DNA of 12,817 bases, taken from assembly GCA_050485905.1 (NCBI GenBank), contig JBJHCH010000110.1, forward strand, positions 1 to 12,817, written 5' to 3'. Position 1 is the stretch's first letter; every line of letters starts with the position of its first letter. Position numbers and translations under genes: made by a program. This document shows positions 1-8,099 of this stretch, piece after piece. Origin of the DNA: JAWLCA01 sp050485905 (GTDB lineage: Bacteria; Pseudomonadota; Alphaproteobacteria; Rhodobacterales; Rhodobacteraceae). The notes beneath the pieces are model-generated. The model saw only the letters and a program-made list of their open reading frames with translations. It did no database searches and was not told the origin of the DNA.

Positions 1-185
1 CGGCCCTGCGTACGGTGGGATCCGTAAAATCCTTTGCATTGTCTGGGACGCATCGGCGATTGCGCGAGAAAGCGCCGCTGAGCCACATCTTGTGTCATGT
101 GTTCAAAATTGCGCGATATCTGTGGCACCTAGCCGATGCTGGACTCTCGATGCCACCGCGAGAGCACGCCTGATCCCGCCTAACA
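1..185. other. Non-coding upstream region before the MraZ operator
   Basis: No gene is supported here. Frames 2 and 3 of the plus strand stay open for about 80 and 57 codons, but they have no visible start, their third positions lack the strong G/C bias of the genes downstream, and the translations match nothing I recognise. A small inverted repeat, CTCTCG (144-149) with CGAGAG (159-164) around a 9-nt loop, has no T-tract and is probably not a terminator. The stretch is less GC-rich than the genes, as expected of intergenic DNA upstream of a promoter. Confidence 0.5.
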
Positions 186-219
186 CCCAAAGAAACCCAT
201 TGATCCCCATGAAATCCCA
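186..219 (-). promoter_or_regulatory. Putative MraZ operator: four TGGG repeats at exact 10-bp spacing
   Basis: On the plus strand CCCA occurs at 186-189, 196-199, 206-209 and 216-219, so the minus strand carries four TGGG units with an exact 10-bp period. Three are preceded by A (ATGGG) and one by T. MraZ is known to bind direct TGGGN repeats separated by 5 nt, that is one per helical turn, upstream of its own gene. The number, phase and location upstream of mraZ all fit. The orientation is reversed relative to mraZ and the array is about 250 nt from the start codon, which suits the long leader proposed here. MraZ autoregulation is inferred. Confidence 0.72.
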
Positions 220-229
220 TGCCATGAAT
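200..229 (+). promoter_or_regulatory. Tentative promoter of the mraZ leader / dcw operon
   Basis: TTGATC (200-205) could serve as a -35 element and ATGAAT (224-229, 18-nt spacer) as a weak -10, giving a transcription start near 236. The -10 matches the sigma-70 consensus at only 3 of 6 positions, so this rests mainly on position. It overlaps the MraZ repeats, as a repressor-controlled promoter would, and a start here gives a transcript of about 200 nt to the terminator hairpin at 395-434. A start further upstream is possible. Confidence 0.3.
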
Positions 230-235
230 GATGCA

Positions 236-435
236 CGATGAGACGGGACGACAAGGGGCAACAAGACCCCACACAGGCGAAGCAGGCTTCATACAGGCAC
301 CCGCATCATCGAAACGAGAGAGATCCGGCGCGCGCGTGAGCAGACATCCCCCCAGGTGACAGCGCAACCGGGCACCCAGTAATGGGACGAGGGTGGCGGA
401 TCGAGCGGTTGGCAGCAGCTCGGTCCGCCCTTTTC
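236..435 (+). ncRNA. upsM: UpsM-like leader RNA upstream of mraZ
   Basis: This is the untranslated stretch between the proposed promoter and the intrinsic terminator hairpin at 395-434. In Rhodobacter sphaeroides, as I recall, the abundant sRNA UpsM is the prematurely terminated mraZ 5' leader, about 200 nt long and processed by RNase E under stress. Position, approximate length and a strong hairpin plus T-tract just before mraZ all agree. Small internal hairpins are visible, for example GAAGC/GCTTC at 279-290 and CCCA/TGGG at 375-386. I could not compare sequences with UpsM. The 5' end is a guess, and the RNA could be a plain leader with an attenuator. Confidence 0.55.
395..434 (+). terminator. 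Intrinsic terminator / attenuator in the mraZ leader
   Basis: GGCGGATCGAGC (395-406) pairs along its full length with GCTCGGTCCGCC (418-429); one of the 12 pairs is a U-G wobble and the loop is 11 nt. It is followed at once by CTTTT (430-434), then CGTT. A stable GC-rich stem with a short T-tract is the form of a Rho-independent terminator. It lies only 36 nt before the mraZ start, so it must either end a separate leader RNA or attenuate entry into the dcw operon. Confidence 0.75.
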
Positions 436-469
436 GTTCCTGGCGCAGGAATCGAGGGGCCGCAGGTCG

Positions 470-955
470 GTGACGCAGACGTTCAGGGGCGAGTTCAACC
501 TCAAGGTTGACGCGAAGGGGCGGGTGTCGATCCCGGCCACCTTCCGCCGCGTGATCGAGGCGGGCGACCCGGAATGGAAGGGCAGCGAACAGCGCGCGCG
601 CTTCGTGATCGTCTATGGCGACGACAGCCGCCGGTTCCTGGAATGCTATACGATGACCTCCATCGACGAGGTCGAGGCGCAGATCGCCAGCCTGCCGCGC
701 GGCAGTCTGCGCCGGCGCAGGCTCGCACGCTTCATCTCTACCTATTCCCACTATTCCGAAGTGGACGAGGACGGCCGCATCGTCCTGCCGCAGAAGCTGC
801 GCGAAAAGATCGGTCTTGAAGGCGAGGCCTATTTCGCCGCCATGCTGGACACCTTCCAGATCTGGAAGCCCGAGACCTTTGCCGAGGCCGAGGCCAACCC
901 GTCTGAGGGTGACGCGGACACGCTCGCCCTTCTCGACGCGCCGGAGGATGGCTGA
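470..955 (+). CDS. mraZ: Transcriptional regulator MraZ
   Basis: MraZ is a DNA-binding regulator encoded at the head of dcw clusters and usually represses them. The 161-residue protein, a little longer than the usual 145-155, has two SpoVT/AbrB-like halves, each with the family DxxxR signature: D14-R18 in the block around KGRVSIP, and D99-R103 in the block around DGRIVLP. The start is GTG at 470, with GAGGGG at 454-459 as ribosome-binding site. It places the conserved FRGEF segment at residue 5, as in homologues. The TGA stop is 3 nt before the rsmH ATG. Expression is probably set by the upstream TGGG repeats and the leader terminator. The C-terminal 20 residues are acidic and poorly conserved in the family. 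Confidence 0.96.
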   Translation: MTQTFRGEFNLKVDAKGRVSIPATFRRVIEAGDPEWKGSEQRARFVIVYGDDSRRFLECYTMTSIDEVEAQIASLPRGSLRRRRLARFISTYSHYSEVDEDGRIVLPQKLREKIGLEGEAYFAAMLDTFQIWKPETFAEAEANPSEGDADTLALLDAPEDG

Positions 956-958
956 GCC

Positions 959-1948
959 ATGGCAGCCGCTGCCGCCATGCCGACCGAGACCCCCCATATC
1001 CCCGTCCTGCTGCGCCCGCTTCTGGCCGCCGTCGCCCCGATCACGGGCGTCTGGCTGGACGGAACGCTGGGGGCGGGCGGCTATGCGCGCGGCCTGCTGG
1101 AGGCCGGCGCCGAGCGGGTGATCGGCGTGGACCGCGACCCGCTTGCGCTGCGTATGGCGCAGGATTGGGGCGCGGGATACGGCGACCGGCTGCGGCTGGT
1201 GCAGGGCACTTTCGGGCGGCTGGACGAACACGCAGAGGGGCCGCTGGATGGCGTGGTGCTCGATCTTGGCGTGTCATCGATGCAGCTCGATCAGGCCGAG
1301 CGGGGGTTTTCCTTTGCCAAGGACGGGCCGCTCGACATGCGGATGGGGCAGGCGGGGCCGACTGCCGCCGACATAGTGAACACAGCGCGTGAATCCGATC
1401 TGGCAGATATTCTCTATCATTACGGCGAGGAGCGCGCCGCGCGCCGAATCGCTCGGGCCATTGTTGCCGCGCGGCCGCTGACGACCACGCTGGACCTGAC
1501 GCGCGTGGTCGAATCCTGCCTGCCGCGCCCGAAGCCGGGGCAGAGCCACCCGGCGACGCGCAGCTTTCAGGCGATCCGCATCGCCGTGAACGACGAATTC
1601 GGCGAACTGATCGCGGGGCTGGAGGCGGCAGAGCGGGCACTGAAGCCGGGCGGCAAGCTGGCGGTGGTGACATTCCACTCGCTGGAAGATCGGGTGGTCA
1701 AGCGATTCATGGCGGCGCGGTCCGGGGCGGCGGGCCGGGCGAACCGCTACGCGCCCGAGGCCGAAGCCGACGCCCCCGCCTTTCGCCTGCTCACCCGCCG
1801 CGCCGTGGGGCCGGACGAGGATGAGATCGCCGCCAACCCGCGCGCCCGCTCGGCTTTGCTGCGGGTGGCCGAACGCACCGATGCGCCTGCCGCACCCGCC
1901 GACCGGACTGCGCTGGGCTTGCCGAAACCCGTACTGGAGGGGTTCTGA
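959..1948 (+). CDS. rsmH: 16S rRNA (cytosine(1402)-N(4))-methyltransferase RsmH (MraW)
   Basis: RsmH transfers a methyl group from S-adenosylmethionine to N4 of C1402 in 16S rRNA, near the P site of the 30S subunit. The 329-residue protein has the family motifs in order: the SAM-binding DGTLGAGGY (34-42), the acidic GVDRD (56-60), LDLGVSSMQLD (101-111) followed by RGFSF, PLDMRM (124-129), HPATRSFQAIRIAVNDE (197-213) and HSLEDRVVK (240-248). The ATG at 959 has GGAGG at 942-946. An internal ATG at 977, just before TETPHIPVLL, matches the conserved N-terminus better but lacks a clear ribosome-binding site, so the first six alanine-rich residues may be absent. The TGA stop shares its A with the ftsL ATG (TGATG), suggesting coupled translation. 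Confidence 0.96.
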   Translation: MAAAAAMPTETPHIPVLLRPLLAAVAPITGVWLDGTLGAGGYARGLLEAGAERVIGVDRDPLALRMAQDWGAGYGDRLRLVQGTFGRLDEHAEGPLDGVVLDLGVSSMQLDQAERGFSFAKDGPLDMRMGQAGPTAADIVNTARESDLADILYHYGEERAARRIARAIVAARPLTTTLDLTRVVESCLPRPKPGQSHPATRSFQAIRIAVNDEFGELIAGLEAAERALKPGGKLAVVTFHSLEDRVVKRFMAARSGAAGRANRYAPEAEADAPAFRLLTRRAVGPDEDEIAANPRARSALLRVAERTDAPAAPADRTALGLPKPVLEGF

Positions 1949-2289
1949 TGCGCGGCTTCGTCTATGTTATGACCGGGATCGCGGTGATGGCGCTGGCGTT
2001 CTGGGCCTACCGCGAGAACTACACCACCCAGCAGGCGCTGCGCGAGGCATCGAGCCTGCAGCGAGAGATCGCACAACTGTCCGAGGCGCTGGCCGTGCAG
2101 CGCGCGGAATGGGCATATCTCAATCGCCCGCAAAGGTTGCGGGAACTGGCCGATCTGAACTTCGACCGGCTGGGCCTGCTGCCGCTCCGCCCCGAACAGT
2201 TCGGCGCGGTGGAACATGTCAGCTACCCGCTGCCGCCCGATCCGACCGTGATCGATCTGGATGCATTCCTGCCGGAGGACGAGTTGTGA
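1948..2289 (+). CDS. ftsL: Cell division protein FtsL
   Basis: FtsL is a small single-pass membrane protein that joins FtsB and FtsQ in the divisome and activates the FtsW-FtsI septal synthase. The 113-residue product has a very short cytoplasmic N-terminus, one transmembrane helix (about residues 4-20), then a periplasmic helical segment with a leucine/heptad pattern (about 27-60) typical of the FtsL coiled coil, and a proline-rich acidic tail. FtsL sequences diverge strongly; identification rests on size, topology and position between rsmH and ftsI. The ribosome-binding site GGAGGGG (1936-1942) lies inside the end of rsmH. The last codons overlap the GTG start of ftsI by 4 nt. Confidence 0.9.
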   Translation: MRGFVYVMTGIAVMALAFWAYRENYTTQQALREASSLQREIAQLSEALAVQRAEWAYLNRPQRLRELADLNFDRLGLLPLRPEQFGAVEHVSYPLPPDPTVIDLDAFLPEDEL

Positions 2290-4070
2290 CCCGCACGCCG
2301 CTGCGCCCGCTCGCGCGTATCCTGGAGGCCCGCCAGAAGGGCGAGAACCCCGACGCCATCGAACGCGAGAACATCCGCCTGCGCCACGAGGCGATGCGCG
2401 ACCGCGCGCGCAGCCGTGCCGAGGGGCGGCTTCTGATGCTGGGCCTGTGCTTCTTTGCCGCCTTCTCGGTGATCGGCGCGCGGATGGGGATGCTGGCGGC
2501 CGAGGAGCCGCAGGAGCCGCGCATCGCCAGCCTGGGCGCGCCCATCGTCGCGGGCCGGGCCGACATCGTGGACCGGCAGGGCCGCATCCTCGCCACCAAC
2601 CTCGTCACCCACTCTCTCTATGCCCAGCCGCCGCAGATGGTCGATCCCCGGCGCGCGGCGCGCAAGCTGGCCGAGGTCTTCCCCGATCTGGATGCCGAAC
2701 GCCTGACCCGCCAGTTCACCGATCCCGACCGCCGCTTCGTCTGGGTGAAGCGCCGCATCTCGCCCGAACAGGTGCAGGCGGTCCATGACATCGGCGATCC
2801 CGGCCTGCTGTTCGGCCCGCGCGAGATGCGGCTTTATCCGAACGGCCGGCTGGCGGCCCATATCCTCGGCGGCACCGGCTACGGGCGCGAGGGCGTGCAG
2901 GCGGCCGAGATCATCGGCACCGCCGGCATCGAAAGGGTCTATGACGACTACCTGCGCGACCCCGCCCAGGGCGGCGCGCCGCTGCAACTGTCGCTCGACC
3001 TGACGATCCAGGCCGCCACCGCCGAGGTGCTGGATGCTGGCATGCGGCTGATGAACGCCAAGGGCGCGACCGCGATCCTGATGGACGTGCATACGGGCGA
3101 ATTGATCAGCCTCGTTTCCCTGCCCGACTTCGACCCGAACACCCGGCCCAACCCGCTGGTCGCGGGCGATCCGTCCGACAGCCCGCTGTTCAACCGCGCG
3201 GTGCAGGGGGTCTATGAGCTTGGATCGACCTTCAAGGTCTTCGCCGCCGCGCAGGCCATCGAACTGGGGCTGGTCAGCCCGCTGACCATGCTGGATACCA
3301 AGGGGCCGATGACCTGGGGCCGGTATCGCATCCGCGATTTCCGCAACTACGGCCCCGAACTGTCGGTCACCGACGTGATCGTCAAATCCTCGAACATCGG
3401 CACCGCGCGCATGGCGATCCAGATCGGCGCGAAACGGCAGCAGGATTTCCTGCGCACCCTCGGCTTTCTGGAACCGACCCCGGTGGAACTGGTCGAGGCG
3501 CCGGGCGCCCGCCCGCTGCTGCCGCGCAACTGGTCAGAGCTTTCGACCATGACCATCAGCTACGGCCACGGCCTGTCGGCCAGCCCGCTGCATCTGGCCG
3601 CCGGATATGCCGCGCTGGTCAACGGCGGCACGCTGGTCAAGCCCACGCTGTTGCGCAACCCAACCCCGGTGCCGGGAGAGCGGGTGATCTCACCCCAGAC
3701 CTCGGCCATCATGCGCGAGATGCTGCGCAAGACGGTGACGGCGGGCACCGCCGGCTTTGCCGATGTGCCGGGCTATTCGGTCGGCGCCAAGACCGGCACC
3801 GCCGACAAGCCGAACCCGCGCGGCGGCTATTACAAGGACAAGGTGATCGCCACCTTCGCCGCCGTCTTCCCCAGCTACGACCCAAAGTATGTGCTGGTGG
3901 TCACGCTGGACGAGCCGGTGGAAACCAGCGGGTCCGAACCCCGCCGCACCGCCGGCTGGACCGCCGCGCCGGTCGCGGGCGAGCTGATCCGCCGCACCGC
4001 GCCGCTGCTGGGCCTTCGCCCCGTCATTGAACCTGCCCGGCTGGATGGGGTAACCCTCGTCCGCAACTGA
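2286..4070 (+). CDS. ftsI: Septal peptidoglycan transpeptidase FtsI (PBP3, class B PBP)
   Basis: FtsI is the DD-transpeptidase that crosslinks septal peptidoglycan and is a target of beta-lactams. The 594-residue protein has a cytoplasmic N-terminus of about 47 residues, a membrane anchor (about 48-65), a periplasmic pedestal domain and a C-terminal transpeptidase domain with all three active-site motifs: STFK (nucleophile S314, K317), SSN (368-370) and KTGT (502-505). The sequence before the nucleophile reads YELGSTFK rather than the EPGSTFK of E. coli; I believe this is common in alphaproteobacteria. The start is GTG at 2286, with GGAGG at 2274-2278 seven nt upstream. It overlaps the ftsL stop as GTGA. 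The frame stays open back to 1821, but that part lies antiparallel to no gene and simply overlaps rsmH and ftsL, so it is not coding. Confidence 0.96.
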   Translation: MTRTPLRPLARILEARQKGENPDAIERENIRLRHEAMRDRARSRAEGRLLMLGLCFFAAFSVIGARMGMLAAEEPQEPRIASLGAPIVAGRADIVDRQGRILATNLVTHSLYAQPPQMVDPRRAARKLAEVFPDLDAERLTRQFTDPDRRFVWVKRRISPEQVQAVHDIGDPGLLFGPREMRLYPNGRLAAHILGGTGYGREGVQAAEIIGTAGIERVYDDYLRDPAQGGAPLQLSLDLTIQAATAEVLDAGMRLMNAKGATAILMDVHTGELISLVSLPDFDPNTRPNPLVAGDPSDSPLFNRAVQGVYELGSTFKVFAAAQAIELGLVSPLTMLDTKGPMTWGRYRIRDFRNYGPELSVTDVIVKSSNIGTARMAIQIGAKRQQDFLRTLGFLEPTPVELVEAPGARPLLPRNWSELSTMTISYGHGLSASPLHLAAGYAALVNGGTLVKPTLLRNPTPVPGERVISPQTSAIMREMLRKTVTAGTAGFADVPGYSVGAKTGTADKPNPRGGYYKDKVIATFAAVFPSYDPKYVLVVTLDEPVETSGSEPRRTAGWTAAPVAGELIRRTAPLLGLRPVIEPARLDGVTLVRN

Positions 4071-4082
4071 GGCGGTGGAATC

Positions 4083-5561
4083 ATGGGACCAACGAAGACG
4101 CTCGCCGATCTGGGACTGCGGGCGCAGGGCGGGCGCGACGCGCGGATCACCGGCCTGTCGGTGGACAGCCGGAACGTAAGGCCGGGGCATCTGTTCGCGG
4201 CCCTGCCCGGATCGCGCCTGCATGGGGCAGAATTCATCCAGTATGCCCTGCGCATGGGTGCCTCGGCGATCCTGACCGACACCATGGGGGCCGCGCTGGC
4301 CCGCAGCGAACTTGACGGCTCCGACGCGGCGCTGGTGCTGGCCGAGGATCCGCGCGCAGCCCTTGCCTATGCCGCCGCCCTCTGGTTCGGCGCGCAGCCC
4401 GATACCGTCGTCGCCGTCACCGGCACCAACGGCAAGACCTCGGTCGCCACCTTCACCCGACAGATCTGGTCCGCCATGGGCCTGTCGGCGGCGAACTTCG
4501 GCACCACCGGGGTCGAGGGCGCATTCTCCGCGCCGCTGGCCCATACCACGCCGGAACCGATCACCCTGCACCGCCTGCTGGCCGAGATGACCGAGGACGG
4601 CGTGACCCATGTGGCGATGGAGGCGTCGAGCCACGGGCTGGACCAGCGCCGCCTTGACGGCGTGCGGCTGGCGGCGGCGGCCTTCACCAACTTCACCCAG
4701 GACCATCTGGATTATCACGGCAGTTTCGACGCCTATTTCGCCGCCAAGGCGGGGCTGTTCGACCGCGTGTTGCCTGACGACGCCACCGCCGTCATCAACC
4801 TTGACGATCCGCGCGGGGCCGACATGGCGGCGGTGGCCGAACGGCGCGGCCAGCGGGTGATCTCGGTCGGCCACGCCACCGATTGCGACCTTTGGATCGT
4901 CGGCCAGCGGTTCGACGCCACCGGGCAGGATCTGCGCTTTGCCTGGAACGGTGCGACGCGGCAGGCGCGGCTGGGGCTGATCGGCGGGTTTCAGGCCGCG
5001 AACGTGCTGGTTGCGGCGGGCCTCGCCATCGGGTCGGGCGCCGACCCGGCCGAGGTGTTCGAGATGCTGCCGCGCCTGTCCACGGTGCGCGGCCGGATGC
5101 AGCATGTCGCCACGCGCCGGAACGGGGCCACGGTCTTTGTCGATTACGCGCACACGCCCGACGCCATCGCCACGGCGCTGCAGGCTTTGCGCCCGCATGT
5201 GATGGGCCGGTTGATCATCGTCTTCGGCGCGGGCGGCGACCGCGACCGGGGCAAGCGCCCGCTGATGGGCGCCGCCGCCGCCGCCCATGCCGATGTGCTT
5301 TACGTCACCGACGACAATCCGCGCAGCGAAAGCCCCGCCGCGATCCGCGACGCGATCCTGCGCGCCTGCCCCGAGGCACATGAGATCCCCGACCGGGCCG
5401 AGGCGATCCTGCGCGCAGTCGATGCCCTGCAGCCGGGCGATGCGCTGCTGATCGCGGGCAAGGGGCATGAGACGGGGCAGATCGTCGGCGACGATGTCTT
5501 TCCCTTTGACGATGCCGAACAGGCCAGCGTCGCGGTCGAAGCGCTGGACGACCGCGCATGA
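4083..5561 (+). CDS. murE: UDP-MurNAc-L-Ala-D-Glu:meso-diaminopimelate ligase MurE
   Basis: MurE adds the third amino acid of the peptidoglycan stem peptide in the cytoplasm, using ATP. The 492-residue protein shows the Mur-ligase layout: an N-terminal UDP-substrate domain with VDSR at 27-30, the ATP-binding TGTNGKTS (113-120), TTPEP (155-159), EASSHGLDQ (180-188), NFTQDHLDYHG (203-213) and the likely carbamylated lysine K222 in AAKAGLF. The C-terminal domain has DNPR (411-414), the signature of enzymes using meso-diaminopimelate rather than lysine, and KGHE (460-463). The gene starts 12 nt after ftsI with GGTGGA as a modest ribosome-binding site. Its stop overlaps the murF start as ATGA. Confidence 0.97.
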   Translation: MGPTKTLADLGLRAQGGRDARITGLSVDSRNVRPGHLFAALPGSRLHGAEFIQYALRMGASAILTDTMGAALARSELDGSDAALVLAEDPRAALAYAAALWFGAQPDTVVAVTGTNGKTSVATFTRQIWSAMGLSAANFGTTGVEGAFSAPLAHTTPEPITLHRLLAEMTEDGVTHVAMEASSHGLDQRRLDGVRLAAAAFTNFTQDHLDYHGSFDAYFAAKAGLFDRVLPDDATAVINLDDPRGADMAAVAERRGQRVISVGHATDCDLWIVGQRFDATGQDLRFAWNGATRQARLGLIGGFQAANVLVAAGLAIGSGADPAEVFEMLPRLSTVRGRMQHVATRRNGATVFVDYAHTPDAIATALQALRPHVMGRLIIVFGAGGDRDRGKRPLMGAAAAAHADVLYVTDDNPRSESPAAIRDAILRACPEAHEIPDRAEAILRAVDALQPGDALLIAGKGHETGQIVGDDVFPFDDAEQASVAVEALDDRA

Positions 5562-7009
5562 CCGCGCCGCTCTGGACATCCGCCGACGCCGCTGCCGCCA
5601 CGGGCGGGCAGGTGACGCGGGGTTTCTCTGCCACCGGTCTCAGCATCGACACCCGCAGCCTGCAGCCGGGCGACATGTTCGTGGCGCTGAAGGATGTGCG
5701 CGACGGCCATGATTTCGTGGCCGAGGCGCTGGCGCGCGGTGCCGCTGCGGCGATGGTCAGCCGTGCCCCCGATGGCCTGCCGGACGACGCGCCGCTGCTG
5801 GTCGTCCCCGAGGTGCTGCCCGCGCTGGAAGCCCTCGCCCGCGCCGCCCGCGACCGCACCGCGGCGCGGGTGATCGGCGTCACCGGGTCCGTCGGCAAGA
5901 CCTCGACCAAGGAGATGCTGCGCGCGATCCTGTCGGGGCAGGGCAGCGTCCACGCCGCCGAGGCCAGCTTCAACAACCACTGGGGCGTGCCGCTGACGCT
6001 GGCGCGGATGCCCGCCGACACCGATTTCGCGGTGATCGAGATCGGCATGAACCACCCCGGAGAGATCGCGCCGCTCGCCCGCCTCGCCCGCCTGCACGCG
6101 GCGCTGATCACCACCGTGGCCCCCGCGCATCTGGCGGCCTTTGACGGGATCGAGGGGATCGCGCGGGAAAAGGCGTCGATCCTCGACGGGCTGGAACCGG
6201 GCGGCATCGCCGTCCTGCCCGCCGACCTGGCGACCACGCCGATCCTGACCGCCCGCGCCGAGGCGCTGGGCGCGCGGCAGATCCTGTTCGGCACCGCGCC
6301 GGGCGTCGATTTCCGCCTGCTCGACATCACGCTCGCCCGCGACACCACCGTCGTGCAGGCAGAGGTTGCGGGCAAGCCGCTCCTGTTCAAGGTGCACAGC
6401 GCGGGGCGGCATTTCGCCATGAACGGGCTGGGCGCGCTGGCCGTGGCCCATGCGCTGGGCGTCGATCTGGCCGAGGCGGCGCTGTCGCTGGGCCAGTGGC
6501 GCCCGCCCGCGGGCCGTGGCATGCGCGAGCGCATCGTTCTGGATCTGGTGGACGATCACCTGTCGATCGACCTGATCGACGACGCCTACAACGCCAACCC
6601 TGCCTCTCTGGCCGCAGCACTCGACGTCCTCGGCGCGGCAGAGGTCGCCGATGGCATCGGTCGCGTCACCCGTGGCCGCCGCGTCGCGGTGCTGGGCGAC
6701 ATGCTGGAACTGGGGCCGGACGAGGCCGCCCTGCACGCCGCCGTCGCCCGCCACCCGATGATCGGCGCCATCGACCGGATCCATTGCGTCGGCCCGCTGA
6801 TGCGGCACCTGTGGAACGCCCTGCCGCGCGAAAAGCGCGGCGACTGGGCCAAGGATGCGGTCGAAATGGCCGCCCGCGCCCATACGCTGGCCGATGCCGG
6901 CGATGTCCTGCTGGTCAAGGGCTCCAAATCCTCGCGCGTCAGCCTGGTTGTTGACGCCATCCGCAAATTGCGCCAAGGCAGCGCCGATCTGACCGAGGGG
7001 CTCCTGTAG
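5558..7009 (+). CDS. murF: UDP-MurNAc-tripeptide:D-alanyl-D-alanine ligase MurF
   Basis: MurF joins D-Ala-D-Ala to UDP-MurNAc-tripeptide, the last cytoplasmic step in making the pentapeptide precursor. The 483-residue protein has an N-terminal substrate domain (STDxR-like SIDTRSLQPGDMF at 29-41), the P-loop TGSVGKTSTKEM (109-120), FNNHWGVPLTLARM (138-151), EIGMNHPGEI (161-170), DAYNANP (342-348) and GDMLELG (380-386), all expected of MurF. The ATG at 5558 overlaps the murE stop by 4 nt. Its TAG stop at 7007-7009 is directly followed by the mraY ATG. There is no sign of truncation. Confidence 0.97.
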   Translation: MTAPLWTSADAAAATGGQVTRGFSATGLSIDTRSLQPGDMFVALKDVRDGHDFVAEALARGAAAAMVSRAPDGLPDDAPLLVVPEVLPALEALARAARDRTAARVIGVTGSVGKTSTKEMLRAILSGQGSVHAAEASFNNHWGVPLTLARMPADTDFAVIEIGMNHPGEIAPLARLARLHAALITTVAPAHLAAFDGIEGIAREKASILDGLEPGGIAVLPADLATTPILTARAEALGARQILFGTAPGVDFRLLDITLARDTTVVQAEVAGKPLLFKVHSAGRHFAMNGLGALAVAHALGVDLAEAALSLGQWRPPAGRGMRERIVLDLVDDHLSIDLIDDAYNANPASLAAALDVLGAAEVADGIGRVTRGRRVAVLGDMLELGPDEAALHAAVARHPMIGAIDRIHCVGPLMRHLWNALPREKRGDWAKDAVEMAARAHTLADAGDVLLVKGSKSSRVSLVVDAIRKLRQGSADLTEGLL

Positions 7010-8092
7010 ATGCTGTTCTGGCTTGCCGACCTGGCCGATGGCGGGGGGTTCTTCAACCTCTTTCGCTACATCACCTTCCGCGCCGGCGGGGCGTTCTTTA
7101 CCGCGCTGTTCTTCGGCTTCATCTTTGGCCGCCCGCTGATCGACCTTCTGCGCCGCCGTCAGGGCAACGGCCAGCCGATCCGCGACGACGGACCGGCGGG
7201 GCACATGGCAAAGGCCGGCACGCCGACGATGGGGGGCGTGCTGATCCTCGGCGGGCTCAGCGTCGCCACGCTGCTCTGGGCGCGGCTGGACAACCCCTAT
7301 GTCTGGATCGTGCTGCTGGTGACGGTGGCCTTCGGCATCGTGGGCTATGCCGACGACCACGCCAAGGTGTCAAAGGGCAATTCAAAGGGCGTGCCGGGCC
7401 GGGTGCGGTTCGGCATCGGGCTGGTGATCGCCGCCATCGCCGCCGTTGCCGCGGCCCATGCCCACCCGCCCGCGCTGACCGGGCAACTGGCGGTGCCGGT
7501 GTTCAAGTCGGTGCTGATCAACATGGGCTGGCTGTTCGTGCCCTTTGCGATGATCGTGATCGTGGGCTCGGCCAATGCGGTGAACTTGACCGACGGGCTG
7601 GACGGGCTGGCCATCATGCCGGTGATGATCGCCGCCGGCGCGCTGGGTGTGATCGCCTATGCCGTGGGGCGGGTCGATTTCACCACCTATCTGGACGTGC
7701 ATTTCGTCCCCGGCACCGGGGAGTTGCTGATCTTCTGCTCGGCGCTGATCGGCGGGGGGCTTGGCTTCCTGTGGTATAACGCGCCCCCCGCGGCGGTGTT
7801 CATGGGCGACACCGGCAGCCTCGCCCTGGGCGGCGCGCTGGGGGCGATTGCCGTCTGCACCAAGCACGAGATCGTGCTGGCCATCGTCGGCGGCATCTTC
7901 GTGGTCGAGGCGCTGAGCGTCATCATCCAGGTGCTTTACTTCAAGCGCACCGGAAAGCGCGTCTTCCTGATGGCCCCGATCCACCACCATTTCGAGAAAA
8001 AGGGCTGGGCCGAGCCGCAGATCGTCATCCGCTTCTGGATCATCAGCCTGATCCTGGCGCTGATCGGGCTGGCGACGCTGAAGGTGCGGTAG
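7010..8092 (+). CDS. mraY: Phospho-MurNAc-pentapeptide transferase MraY
   Basis: MraY is an integral membrane enzyme that transfers phospho-MurNAc-pentapeptide from UDP to undecaprenyl phosphate, forming lipid I. The 360-residue length is typical, and about ten hydrophobic segments are visible. Conserved residues are present: GTPTMGG (70-76), the aspartate pair D115-D116 followed by K119 (YADDHAK), NLTDGLDGLA (192-201), FMGDTGS with D267 (264-270) and the HHH cluster (325-327) in PIHHHFEKKGW. The ATG abuts the murF stop, with GAGGGG just upstream inside murF. In most dcw clusters murD would follow directly; here a TPR gene comes next, after 62 nt. Confidence 0.97.
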   Translation: MLFWLADLADGGGFFNLFRYITFRAGGAFFTALFFGFIFGRPLIDLLRRRQGNGQPIRDDGPAGHMAKAGTPTMGGVLILGGLSVATLLWARLDNPYVWIVLLVTVAFGIVGYADDHAKVSKGNSKGVPGRVRFGIGLVIAAIAAVAAAHAHPPALTGQLAVPVFKSVLINMGWLFVPFAMIVIVGSANAVNLTDGLDGLAIMPVMIAAGALGVIAYAVGRVDFTTYLDVHFVPGTGELLIFCSALIGGGLGFLWYNAPPAAVFMGDTGSLALGGALGAIAVCTKHEIVLAIVGGIFVVEALSVIIQVLYFKRTGKRVFLMAPIHHHFEKKGWAEPQIVIRFWIISLILALIGLATLKVR

Positions 8093-8099
8093 GGCAGAT

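Noticed and set aside
2..240. Open plus-strand frames at the left edge as the tail of an upstream gene
   Set aside because: No codon bias and no recognisable product; the frames cross the MraZ repeats and end at unrelated stops.
254..270. GGGG/CCCC hairpin in the leader as a terminator
   Set aside because: Only 4 bp with an 8-nt loop and no T-tract.
383..412. TGGG/GTGG/TTGG series just upstream of mraZ as the MraZ operator
   Set aside because: The units are imperfect and not in 10-bp register, and they belong to the terminator hairpin; the array at 186-219 fits far better.
95..1231. 378-codon minus-strand reading frame opposite mraZ and rsmH
   Set aside because: It is antisense to two clearly identified genes, and its Arg/His/Gly-rich composition is typical of shadow frames in GC-rich DNA.
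1821..2285. A 155-codon N-terminal extension of ftsI
   Set aside because: It overlaps rsmH and all of ftsL in another frame. The GTG at 2286 has a good SD and gives a normal FtsI N-terminus.
3690..7360. Two very long minus-strand frames (629 and 686 codons) opposite ftsI, murE, murF and mraY
   Set aside because: The plus-strand frames carry all catalytic motifs; the antisense translations show no recognisable domain and are a product of GC3 codon bias.
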